This document shows positions 1 to 6,447 of a stretch of DNA of 10,646 nt, one piece after another; position 1 is the first letter of the stretch, and each line of letters begins with the position of its first letter. The translations under genes and the position numbers were made by a program. The notes under the pieces are model-generated. The model was not told the DNA's origin and did not search any database. It worked only from the letters and a program-made list of their open reading frames with translations. The stretch lies in NCBI GenBank assembly GCA_030600405.1, contig JAUVMD010000015.1:1-10646 (forward strand), read 5' to 3'. The DNA is from Nitrospirota bacterium. GTDB lineage: Bacteria > Nitrospinota > Nitrospinia > Nitrospinales > Nitrospinaceae.

Positions 1-188
1 AAGGGGATCAGCGGTTGAGAAATTGCATTCTGTAAAACAAGTTCACGCCGGTCGCGATCTTCGGATTCCGACATATCGACGATGATATCGAGACCGCGTT
101 CAAGTAATGCGACGGCCTCGGGATTGGCCGAGCGGGCTGCGGCTGTTCTGCCTGCTCGGGTCCACCAGTCGACCGCCTCTTCCAATAG
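1..188 (-). pseudogene. Fragment of adenylate-cyclase/AAA-ATPase-type regulator (TPR region), 5' part missing
   Basis: Read on the minus strand from 188 (CTA TTG GAA GAG) to the window edge, one frame is open and gives a segment containing LLEEAVDWWTRAG, then RTAAARSANPEAVALLERGL, then a charged SESEDRDRRELVLQ stretch. This is the pattern of the helical TPR-like repeats that follow the AAA ATPase in class III adenylate/guanylate cyclase-type regulators (known examples read roughly A-x-RSA-N-x-EA-I-x-HL-x-RGL-E-L-L, then an R-x-EL-x-L-Q helix). No ATG precedes it in frame. The sequence upstream belongs to a different gene, the TenA-like protein, in another frame. The cyclase and ATPase parts would have to lie upstream and are absent, so I infer a 5'-truncated remnant; its 3' end is outside the window. 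Similarity is judged by eye. Confidence 0.6.
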
Positions 189-717
189 CCCGGTCCTCGC
201 CTTGGCCAAGACCCCAGGCGGCCCATGTCTCAATGGCGTAACTGGCGCCCTGGCCGATTTCCCCATCCTTACTGCCGTAGGTTTCTTCCAGCCCATGGAT
301 AAAAGCGCGGGTCGCTGGCGCAGCGGATTCCCATGTTCCCAACTCTACGGAACTCAGGCCGGTTGATTTCGCGGTATCCCGAAGCCAATTGATATGAGCC
401 CAAGAGGTTTTAAAGGGTTGGTCTTCGGTCGAACCGTCGGGGTGGATTTTTACTCCCAACTCATTGGCCAGGATGTAACGGGCATGGGTTTCGGCTTCCA
501 GATCCGTCGCGTTCAGGAGCCGCATCATCTGAGCCAGCAAAAACCATTTGGAGAAGACGGCAAATTGTTTAAAAAGATCGATCAACTGAGGTTTTTTGAA
601 TTCGCCCTTTTTAAACCATTTGCAGTAAACGTTATTGGTGATAACCGGATGTGTATGGATTTCAGTTTGAATGGCTTTCCAAAAATTCTCGAATTTCTTT
701 TGCTTGATGGTATCCAT
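100..717 (-). CDS. Truncated TenA/PqqC-like iron-containing redox protein
   Basis: The likely start is ATG at 717, with GAGG about seven bases upstream; an in-frame TTG at 729 is less convincing. Residues 1-170 are helix-rich and fit the haem-oxygenase-fold family of TenA, PqqC, CADD and iron-containing redox enzymes. The features are an early HPVITNNVYCKWFKKGEF segment, ANELG with Glu86, His92 soon after, and SYAIETWAAWG with Glu163. These match three of the six metal-ligand positions known in CADD-type proteins. The final helix, which should carry the other His/Asp/His ligands, is missing. After about residue 172 the protein becomes a basic, low-complexity tail (GRGGRLVDPS and onward), which is an out-of-frame reading of cyclase-type TPR DNA. 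At about 205 residues it is shorter than the usual 220-250. I infer a 3'-truncated, probably inactive gene. The family is fairly sure, the substrate unknown. Confidence 0.7.
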   Translation of the reverse strand: MDTIKQKKFENFWKAIQTEIHTHPVITNNVYCKWFKKGEFKKPQLIDLFKQFAVFSKWFLLAQMMRLLNATDLEAETHARYILANELGVKIHPDGSTEDQPFKTSWAHINWLRDTAKSTGLSSVELGTWESAAPATRAFIHGLEETYGSKDGEIGQGASYAIETWAAWGLGQGEDRAIGRGGRLVDPSRQNSRSPLGQSRGRRIT

Positions 718-944
718 AACAACCCTCAACTTTTTACATTCATAATTCCCCCCTCATTTTTTCATGGTCGGTTTCTCCTGAGTTTGAGGACCACTACTGT
801 ATTTCGGTCGGGTTTTGAAGAGCACACCCACACCAATAGTCTAACAGATCGCCGCTTTTCCGGGGTCAAAATCCGTCCCGGCCGAATGCATTATAACCCT
901 TTGCTTTTTAAATGCTTTTTCCAGACCCAAGGAGGCACGACCGA

Positions 945-1139
945 ATGAAAACACGGTCCCTTCGCGACCAATGGTCTTCCCGCCTGACGTTTATCCTGGC
1001 GGCCACCGGCTCGGCGGTCGGGCTGGGAAATATGGAAGTTTCCTTTGTTCGCTGGAAAGCTTCGTTGCTGGGAGCGGGAGGGCGGGTTTCGTGGGCTCAA
1101 TTTTTTTCTTTGAAAATAGCCCTGTTAGAGCCGTTTTGA
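945..1139 (+). pseudogene. 5' remnant of a sodium:neurotransmitter (NSS/SNF) family symporter
   Basis: ATG at 945 has a good GGAGG (931-935) nine bases upstream. The first 29 residues include DQWSSRLTFILAATGSAVGLGN, split here as DQWSSRLTFILA and ATGSAVGLGN. This is the hallmark first helix of the NSS family (bacterial LeuT/SNF-type Na+-coupled amino-acid transporters), normally followed by I-W-[KR]-F-P-Y. The frame then reads MEVSFV, while W-K-F-P appears one frame over from 1033. That is exactly what a two-base loss from AATATCTGGAAG to AATATGGAAG would produce. The frame ends at TGA 1137-1139 after 64 residues, against about 450-500 for the family. No further transporter helices can be traced before the next gene. 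I infer a decayed gene with a frameshift and a large 3' deletion. Confidence 0.75.
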
Positions 1140-1141
1140 GG

Positions 1142-1155
1142 AAGGGTGCACCCTT
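1142..1155. repeat. 14-bp perfect palindrome AAGGGTGCACCCTT
   Basis: The sequence equals its own reverse complement and lies just after the NSS remnant and just before the AT-rich promoter region of the Sel1 gene. With almost no loop and only a short T run after it, it is a poor terminator. It could be an operator half or a chance palindrome. Confidence 0.5.
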
Positions 1156-1192
1156 TTGAAAATTACATATTATAATAGATAGTAAATGTAAT
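1156..1192 (+). promoter_or_regulatory. Candidate promoter/operator of the Sel1 gene
   Basis: An AT-rich block holds TTGAAA (1156-1161), a perfect TATAAT (1171-1176) and a TAGTAA (1180-1185), the last spaced 18 bases from TTGAAA. The perfect TATAAT is only nine bases from TTGAAA, so it would need a different -35 element, and none is clear. The block is bracketed by the inverted repeat ATTACAT (1162-1168) and ATGTAAT (1186-1192), separated by 17 bases, which looks like a dyad operator lying over the -10 region. This is prediction from sequence only. Confidence 0.4.
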
Positions 1193-1233
1193 CAAAAATA
1201 TCGTTCACCTTCATTCGTCAGGAAGCATTGATT

Positions 1234-2721
1234 ATGAGGAGTCCACGGCAATTCCCGAAACCCGGTTTGACCGCTTGTGTGATGGCGGCCCTGTTGTTTG
1301 TCCTGCCTGCCACGGCGGGGGCCGAGTCGTTTAATGACGCGTTGAAAGCTTATAACGAAAAAGACTATAAAAAGGCTTTGCAGATATACCAGACTTTGGC
1401 CGAGCAGGGCAATCCCCGCGCACAGAATAATCTCGGCAACATGTACGATGTCGGCCATGGAGTTGAGCAGGATTTGGAGCAAGCCGCTTCCTGGTACAGC
1501 AAAGCCGCGGAGCAGGATCACCAAATCGCCCAGTACAATCTCGGCAACATGTACGATGTCGGCCAGGGCATACCGCAGGATTTTGATGAAGCGAAGAAGT
1601 GGTACACCCGTGCCGCGGAGAGTGGATACCCGAAGGCTCAGCACTACCTCGGCATCATGTACAACCGGGGCAAAGGCGTCGATCAGGACCCTGAAGAAGC
1701 CGCCGAGTGGTACACCAAAGCCGCCGAACAAGGATTCGACAAGGCGCAGTTTGATCTGGGGTACATGTATGAGGTGGGTGAAGGCGTTTCCAAGGATCCG
1801 GCCCAGGCCGCCAAATGGTTTCTCAAGGCCGCCGAGCAGGGTCACGCCAAGGCCCAGTTCAAGCTGGGAAATATGTACGACACTGGTAAAGGCGTCGAAA
1901 AGAATTTAGAAGAAGCCGCCAAGTGGTATAAAAAAGCCGCCGAGCAGGGCCTGCCGCGCGCGCAGTTCAACATCGGCAATATGTACGATTTTGGGGAGGG
2001 CGTCGAGCAGGACCACCAGCAGGCCGCCGAGTGGTACGCCCAAGCCGCCGAACAGGGGCATGCCAGCGCGCAGAACAGTCTCGGTCATATGTACGACAGA
2101 GGGCAAGGCGTCTCGCAGGATCTGGGAACGGCCGTCAAGTGGTACACCCAAGCCTCCGAGCAGGGTCACACTCTGGCGCAGTACAACCTCGCGACCATGT
2201 TCTTTTACGGTCAGGGTGTCGATCAACACTACGCCTCGGCCATGAGCTGGCACTTAAAGGCTGCCGGGCAGGACCATACCAAATCGCAGAACGCGCTCGG
2301 GCTGATGTTCGATCAGGGCAAGGGCGTCACGAAAAATCAGGTAGCCGCCGCGCAGTGGTACACCAAAGCCGCCGAGGCAGGACTGCCGCTGGCGCAGTAC
2401 AACATCGCCAGCATGTATGAACTCGGAGAAGGGGTGATCCAGGATTACGTGAAAGCCGCCGAGTGGTATCAGAAAGCCGCCGACCAGAACTATGGCCAGG
2501 CGCAGAACTCGCTCGGCACCTTGTATCACCAGGGCAAGGGTGTTGCGCAGGATTTGGTGAAGGCGCACATGTGGTACAACCTCGCCGCCACGCAATTGCA
2601 AGACGGCAAACACAAGGAACGGGCCGTCAAAAACCGCGAAAATGTCACCAAGCACATGAACCCAAAGCAAGTGGTCGAAGCCCAGCAGATGGCCGGCACA
2701 TGGCAGGAGAAACGGAAATAA
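1234..2721 (+). CDS. Exported Sel1-like repeat protein
   Basis: A protein of 495 residues, started at ATG 1234 with AGGAAG (1220-1225) eight bases upstream; TTG at 1228 is in frame but lies too close to that site. Residues 1-30 form a Sec signal peptide: basic start, hydrophobic core around AALLFVLP, and A-G-A before Glu31. The mature part opens with a TPR-like helix pair (DALKAYNEKDYKKALQIYQ). Eleven Sel1 units of 36 residues follow, with consensus LGxMYxxGxGVxxDxxxAxxWYxxAAxxGxxxAQ, and then a Lys-rich C-terminal helix typical of the end of Sel1 arrays. Sel1 repeats build an alpha-solenoid used for protein-protein contacts, for example in cell-envelope and signalling adaptors; no enzyme domain is present. 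It has its own promoter region and a strong terminator, so it is probably monocistronic. Its partner is unknown. Confidence 0.92.
   Translation: MRSPRQFPKPGLTACVMAALLFVLPATAGAESFNDALKAYNEKDYKKALQIYQTLAEQGNPRAQNNLGNMYDVGHGVEQDLEQAASWYSKAAEQDHQIAQYNLGNMYDVGQGIPQDFDEAKKWYTRAAESGYPKAQHYLGIMYNRGKGVDQDPEEAAEWYTKAAEQGFDKAQFDLGYMYEVGEGVSKDPAQAAKWFLKAAEQGHAKAQFKLGNMYDTGKGVEKNLEEAAKWYKKAAEQGLPRAQFNIGNMYDFGEGVEQDHQQAAEWYAQAAEQGHASAQNSLGHMYDRGQGVSQDLGTAVKWYTQASEQGHTLAQYNLATMFFYGQGVDQHYASAMSWHLKAAGQDHTKSQNALGLMFDQGKGVTKNQVAAAQWYTKAAEAGLPLAQYNIASMYELGEGVIQDYVKAAEWYQKAADQNYGQAQNSLGTLYHQGKGVAQDLVKAHMWYNLAATQLQDGKHKERAVKNRENVTKHMNPKQVVEAQQMAGTWQEKRK
1429..2536 (+). repeat. Tandem 108-bp degenerate repeat encoding Sel1 units
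   Basis: The Sel1 units repeat every 108 bases. Most copies have diverged at DNA level, but a 29-base stretch is identical at 1429-1457 and 1537-1565, exactly one unit apart. This suggests that units 1 and 2 duplicated more recently, or were homogenised by recombination. Confidence 0.75.
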
Positions 2722-2742
2722 CCGCCGCTGGCAAAATAAAGT

Positions 2743-2757
2743 CCAGCGTTACGCTGG
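2743..2757 (+). other. Small hairpin downstream of the Sel1 gene
   Basis: CCAGCG-TTA-CGCTGG forms a perfect six-pair stem with a three-base loop, 22 bases after the Sel1 stop. There is no T run after it. It is the first of three successive stems before the next gene. Confidence 0.5.
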
Positions 2758-2762
2758 GCGAG

Positions 2763-2796
2763 GCCGGGACCGCACACCCCCCCAATCGGTCCCGGC
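2763..2796 (+). other. Ten-pair GC-rich hairpin
   Basis: GCCGGGACCG (2763-2772) pairs perfectly with CGGTCCCGGC (2787-2796) around a 14-base C-rich loop. No U-tract follows, so it is more likely a 3' mRNA-stabilising stem, or part of a compound terminator with the next hairpin, than a terminator by itself. Confidence 0.55.
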
Positions 2797-2811
2797 TTCA
2801 CCAAACAAAAC

Positions 2812-2844
2812 AAAAGGGTTGAGGCATTAGCCTCAACCCTTTTT
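2812..2844 (+). terminator. Intrinsic terminator of the Sel1 gene
   Basis: AAAAGGGTTGAGGC (2812-2825), loop ATTA, and GCCTCAACCCTTTTT (2830-2844) form a perfect stem with a T run after the GC-rich part. It lies 91 bases after the Sel1 stop, with no gene in between. The A run on the left arm means it could also work in the opposite direction. Confidence 0.9.
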
Positions 2845-3140
2845 CAGTTGGAGAAATGTTTCCCGCTCTCTTTAAAAAGAGAGGGCTACTGGCTTCCGAC
2901 GTTGGACATTTTGTCTTTGAAGGCGCGGGGGTGTTGGGTGGTTTCGTCGACTTGGGCGGCATCCAGAACTATCAACAACTTGTCCGCACACAAGTGAACA
3001 AACTGCTTTTAATTTTGTTGAGAGGGATTATACTTTTTATACAGGGAAACAGCAAATTTTGACAAGCCTTTGATTTCAAATTGTATCCCGAACCCCGAAG
3101 CCGTTTTGAGCGGTTCAGGAAATTGCAACCGACCCTCTTG
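2845..3140. other. Gene-poor spacer before the membrane protein gene
   Basis: No convincing gene is seen. A plus-strand open stretch at 2856-3062 has no ribosome site and no recognisable family. On the minus strand a short open stretch (about 3010 to 2890) reads ADKLLIVLDAAQVDETTQHP and stops at about 2888; it lacks a good start and has a stop just upstream, so it may be a gene remnant. The right part is AT-rich and holds the candidate promoter of the next gene. Confidence 0.5.
3015..3043 (+). promoter_or_regulatory. Candidate sigma70-type promoter for the membrane protein gene
   Basis: TTGTTG (3015-3020) is separated by 17 bases from TATACA (3038-3043); an overlapping TATACT (3029-3034) is an alternative -10. 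The implied leader before ATG 3141 is about 90 bases. The match to consensus is only moderate. Confidence 0.35.
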
Positions 3141-5402
3141 ATGAACATCACCCACCTGAAAGAAAAAATCCTGACCCGCCCCCTAGCTTCCCGCTGGATA
3201 CCTTACGGGTTCGTAGTTTTGTTCTGTCTGGGGTTGGAATCACTTCTGCTGGGGCTGGGATGGACCGACCTGGGCATTCCCTACCTGTACCACTATGATT
3301 TTCTCTACAACAGCACCTTGGTTAAGGGAATTGTGGATCATGGCTGGTACCTGAACAATCCCAGCCTGGGTGCGCCGGGAGGGCTGACGATGTACGATTA
3401 TCCGGAGGTAGCCAACATCAATTTCCTGTTGGTGAAATTCATTGCCCTGTTTACCTCCGATTGGGCGAAGGTGACTAATCTTTTTTATGTGGTTACCTTT
3501 CCCCTGGCCGCCGTTTCAGCGTTGTATGTGTTCCGTCAATTTCAAGTGCCTTCACCCGTTGCCCTCACCGGCAGTTTGCTGTTTGCCTTTGCGCCGTACC
3601 ATTATCTGCGCCTGCATCATTTAGTTTATACCAATTATTTTTTTATTCCGCTGGTGACTCTGGTTCTGCTGTGGATTATGAGTGGCAAACGACTGATCGT
3701 TTTCCGCGAACCCGATTCCGGTCGTTGGAAACTCAATGTATTTTCCGGTCCAGCCCTGGGGTGCATCGTGATTGCCCTGCAGGTCTCCGGCTCGGTGATT
3801 TACTATTCTTTTTTCTCCTGCTTTTTCCTTTTGGTCGCCGGGGCTGTGGGTACCCTGAACCTGCGCAACGCCGGAGCCTTGTTCACGTCCTGGATTCTGA
3901 TTGGGGTGATCTGTACCGGAGTGGCCGTGCAAATGGCTCCCACCTGGATTAACCAGATGAATCACGGCGAAAACCCGCTGGTGGTTCTGCGTCCTGCCAA
4001 GGAAACCGAAGAGTACGGATTAAAAATAGCGCAGTTGTTGCTTCCGGTAACGCGTCACCGGGTGACGTGGATGGGACAACTTCGAGAGCGGTACGATCGC
4101 ACCGCCCCCCTGAACAACGAAAACCGTTTTGCCTCCTTGGGGTTGGCGGGCTCGGTAGGATTCCTTGCCCTGCTCATCGGGTTGTTTAGTAGGAGGGTCG
4201 ATGAGGGCCGGGATGATTTAAAATTTCACCTGGCCAGTCTCAATATATCCGCTCTGTTGCTGGGTACGGTAGGCGGGTTCAGCTCTCTCTTTGCTTATTT
4301 TATCAACTCGCAAATCCGAGCGTACAACCGGATCAGCATTTTTATCGAATTTTTCGCGATCTTTGCTTTTACTTTGTTACTGGCCTATGTCTACAAAAAG
4401 TTCTTGAGAACGCAGTTGTCATACTTGGTGGGTTATGCAGTGTGTGGGGTGATATTGGTTTTCGGTTTATTGGATCAAACGCCTATGTCATTCAAAACGC
4501 CTTATCCTCTCACCAAAAAACAGTTTGAAAGGGACGCTTCATTTTTTAAACGGATTGAGCAAGCCCTGCCAGAGGGGGCCATGGTGTTTCAACTGCCCTT
4601 TGTGGGGTTCCCAATCGATAAAGGGCCCTCCCGGATGATTCCCTACGATCATGTGCGGGGTTATCTGCATACCCGAACAGTGAAGTGGAGTTATGGGGCG
4701 ATCACCGGGCGCGAAACCAATATCTGGCAACAAAATGTGTCCCTGCTTCCCGCACAGGATATGGTCGATATTCTGGTGTTCTCGGGTTTTCATGGTATTT
4801 ACCTGGACCGCATGGGTTATGCGGATGAGGGTCTACAGATGATCCAGGATTTTTCCCGGATTCTAGGCCAGAGTCCCATCAATAGCGAAGGGGGCCGCAA
4901 AGTGTTTTTCCATCTTGACCCGTATACCCAAAAGAAAAAACGCCAGACGTCGCCCGAGGAATGGGAAACTCAGCAGATGACAGTTCTCAAAAACCCTTTG
5001 TTGTTCAGAGGACAAAATCTGTTTCATGCGTCACAGGTGATTGAGATGCCCGCTGGTTTTGTGGAAATTGTTCAGCAACGATCAGGAGAATCGCGGAGCA
5101 AGGTACTGGTGGGCGGTTGGGCGGTGGACCCGGAAACTCAGACGCCGGTGAAAAGATTGATGGTGGTTCATGAAGGGAGAGCGAGCCAGTTATTTATTTC
5201 TCAACAGGTCCCTCGTCCGGATATCTCTCGCAAGTATGGGACCGAGGCCGTTCTCAAATCGCAATGGAGTATGGTGTTGGATACCAGCACATGGGCATCG
5301 GAAAAGCATTCATTTGAAATTTATGCGGTACTCAAAGGGGACCGACTGGGCCGGCTGGGAGGATGTGAGAACAAATGTCGTGTAACCCTATCTTCTAAGT
5401 AA
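3141..5402 (+). CDS. Polytopic membrane protein, putative GT-C-type glycosyltransferase
   Basis: A protein of 753 residues from ATG 3141. The ribosome site is weak and an in-frame TTG at 3081 would add 20 residues, so the start is uncertain. After a short basic N-terminus there are about ten to twelve membrane segments up to roughly residue 455. The first extracytoplasmic loop carries YHYDF (Asp53) and later LGAPGG and YDYPE, the layout expected of GT-C lipid-sugar transferases, whose catalytic acid lies in loop 1. Residues about 460-620 form a soluble region with MVFQLPFVGFP, IPYDHVRGYLHTRTVKWSYG and GIYLDRMGYAD, a pattern I recall from uncharacterised bacterial membrane glycosyltransferases. 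The last 110 residues contain GGWAVDPETQTPVK and RPDIS, a small beta-rich domain seen in cell-envelope proteins. The donor, acceptor and glycan are unknown. No sugar genes lie next to it, which argues against a dedicated polysaccharide locus here. Confidence 0.75.
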   Translation: MNITHLKEKILTRPLASRWIPYGFVVLFCLGLESLLLGLGWTDLGIPYLYHYDFLYNSTLVKGIVDHGWYLNNPSLGAPGGLTMYDYPEVANINFLLVKFIALFTSDWAKVTNLFYVVTFPLAAVSALYVFRQFQVPSPVALTGSLLFAFAPYHYLRLHHLVYTNYFFIPLVTLVLLWIMSGKRLIVFREPDSGRWKLNVFSGPALGCIVIALQVSGSVIYYSFFSCFFLLVAGAVGTLNLRNAGALFTSWILIGVICTGVAVQMAPTWINQMNHGENPLVVLRPAKETEEYGLKIAQLLLPVTRHRVTWMGQLRERYDRTAPLNNENRFASLGLAGSVGFLALLIGLFSRRVDEGRDDLKFHLASLNISALLLGTVGGFSSLFAYFINSQIRAYNRISIFIEFFAIFAFTLLLAYVYKKFLRTQLSYLVGYAVCGVILVFGLLDQTPMSFKTPYPLTKKQFERDASFFKRIEQALPEGAMVFQLPFVGFPIDKGPSRMIPYDHVRGYLHTRTVKWSYGAITGRETNIWQQNVSLLPAQDMVDILVFSGFHGIYLDRMGYADEGLQMIQDFSRILGQSPINSEGGRKVFFHLDPYTQKKKRQTSPEEWETQQMTVLKNPLLFRGQNLFHASQVIEMPAGFVEIVQQRSGESRSKVLVGGWAVDPETQTPVKRLMVVHEGRASQLFISQQVPRPDISRKYGTEAVLKSQWSMVLDTSTWASEKHSFEIYAVLKGDRLGRLGGCENKCRVTLSSK

Positions 5403-5516
5403 AGCCGGGTTAGGCGGAGGCCGGATCTTCGGAGATGGACACGTTGGCGGCGTTGGCAGCGTCGAGAGCCATCAACATTTTTCCCTACAGCTTGGACTCC
5501 GCCAATGAGACATTCC

Positions 5517-5532
5517 TTTCAATCGATTGAAA
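5517..5532. repeat. 16-bp perfect palindrome TTTCAATCGATTGAAA
   Basis: The sequence is its own reverse complement and lies 115 bases after the end of the membrane protein gene. It overlaps the left arm of the larger inverted repeat at 5526-5582. It is compatible with a dimeric regulator site or a short stem. No regulator gene is nearby to name. Confidence 0.55.
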
Positions 5533-5582
5533 ATCGTTCTGCCACAAAAGGGTGACTCAAGCATTAAACACGATTTTTCAAT
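5526..5582. repeat. Inverted repeat ATTGAAAATCGT / ACGATTTTTCAAT
   Basis: The left arm at 5526-5537 pairs with the right arm at 5570-5582, with a single extra T, across a 32-base loop. It could act as a weak terminator for the preceding gene, since the right arm contains five T residues, or as a looping operator upstream of the outer-membrane protein gene. Confidence 0.45.
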
Positions 5583-5738
5583 GGAAATCAAATTAACTGT
5601 GTATGTTATTTTATTTATTTTTCTCCGGGATTGAGTTAGACTAAGTTATTGAATTGTAAGCCAGTACCATGAAAAATTTTTGTTTTTAGATTCCGGCAAT
5701 TCAACCAATCAATTTTTTCTGTTTGGGAGGAAAATCCA

Positions 5739-6425
5739 ATGGTGGCCAGGCAAAATATCGGGGGAATCCGAAGATTTGGATTGCAACTCGTAATCGGGAT
5801 GATGCTTTTACTGTTTCCACTCCAGGCGCAGGCCGTAGTCGGTGTGACTGCCAAAGTGGGGACCACCGGACTGGGGGCCGACTTGACCGTGCCTCTGATC
5901 AGCAATTGGCTGAACTTAAGAACCGGTTACAACTTTGGAGAAATACGCCCTTCCACCACCCAGGCGGGGATCAATTATAAAAGCGACGTGCATTTGGAAT
6001 CCGTTCCCCTTCTCCTCGACCTTCATCCGTTTCATGGGAGCTTCCGGATCACCGGGGGTGTGTATTACAACAAGAACGAAGCGGATTTATTCTCCACCGT
6101 GGACGCAAGTGATGTAGGTTTGGGAATGGGTATCGGAACCACGACTTTGAACGCTCATGTCTCCTGGTCGAATGAATTTGCTCCTTACCTGGGGATCGGC
6201 TGGGGTAATGCGGCGGACGACAATACACTCGATTTGCCGATCGCTATAGGATTTTCGCTGGATATTGGCGCGTTTTATCAGGGCAGTCCTGATGTCTTGT
6301 TAACGGAAAGTGCCGGTTTGGTGCCCCCGATCGATTTGGCCATCGAGCAAAAGAAGCTGGAAGATAGTTTGAGCGACTTTAAATTCTACCCGGTCATCAC
6401 GGTTGGGATTCACATCCGTTTCTGA
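5739..6425 (+). CDS. Outer-membrane beta-barrel protein
   Basis: A protein of 228 residues from ATG 5739, with GGAGG (5726-5730) eight bases upstream. Residues 1-32 are a signal peptide (RR at 11-12, core VIGMMLLLFPL, then AQA before Val33). The mature chain shows alternating amphipathic strands: GVTAKVGTTGLGADLTVPL, NLRTGYNFGEI, LESVPLLLDLHPFHGSFRIT, FAPYLGIGWGN and IGFSLDIGAFYQGSPDVLL. It ends in HIRF with a terminal Phe, the usual signal for barrel insertion by BAM. The SVPLLLD-HPF-GSFR and APYLG-GWGN blocks match a family of small hypothetical barrels of Gram-negative bacteria whose role is unknown. A short helical insert (IEQKKLEDSLSDFKFYPV) precedes the last strand, as in that family. 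It stands alone and converges with the LRR gene 22 bases away. Confidence 0.85.
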   Translation: MVARQNIGGIRRFGLQLVIGMMLLLFPLQAQAVVGVTAKVGTTGLGADLTVPLISNWLNLRTGYNFGEIRPSTTQAGINYKSDVHLESVPLLLDLHPFHGSFRITGGVYYNKNEADLFSTVDASDVGLGMGIGTTTLNAHVSWSNEFAPYLGIGWGNAADDNTLDLPIAIGFSLDIGAFYQGSPDVLLTESAGLVPPIDLAIEQKKLEDSLSDFKFYPVITVGIHIRF

Positions 6426-6447
6426 CCCTTGGGATTTTTCTCCTCAC

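Larger units (their letters stand above)
5403..5738. other. 336-base gap with palindromes and a possible minus-strand remnant
   Basis: No full gene is seen. On the minus strand, ATG at about 5483 opens a 22-codon stretch (MLMALDAANAANVSISEDP) ending in TAA at 5413-5415. It has no family I recognise and may be a gene remnant. From 5517 onward there are a 16-base palindrome and a longer inverted repeat, listed separately. The rest, about 5583-5725, is AT-rich and should hold the promoter of the outer-membrane protein gene, but no good -35/-10 pair stands out. Confidence 0.45.

Noticed and set aside
735..765. Tandem mini-frames (MKK, MNVKS) on the minus strand before the TenA-like gene, the first with AGGAG upstream
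   Set aside because: They are three and five codons long with no regulatory residue pattern; probably chance in an A-rich leader.
394..948. Plus-strand open frame of 184 codons opposite the TenA-like gene
   Set aside because: It is antisense to a gene with family motifs and a good ribosome site, and its translation shows no family pattern.
1192..2670. Long minus-strand open frames across the Sel1 gene (for example 1192-1845 and 2254-2670)
   Set aside because: They are periodic antisense shadows of the 108-base repeat; the LGGLxxPLGG-like pattern is the complement of Sel1 codons.
2856..3062. Plus-strand open frame of 68 codons after the terminator
   Set aside because: No ribosome site, no signal or family features, and it starts right after an intrinsic terminator.
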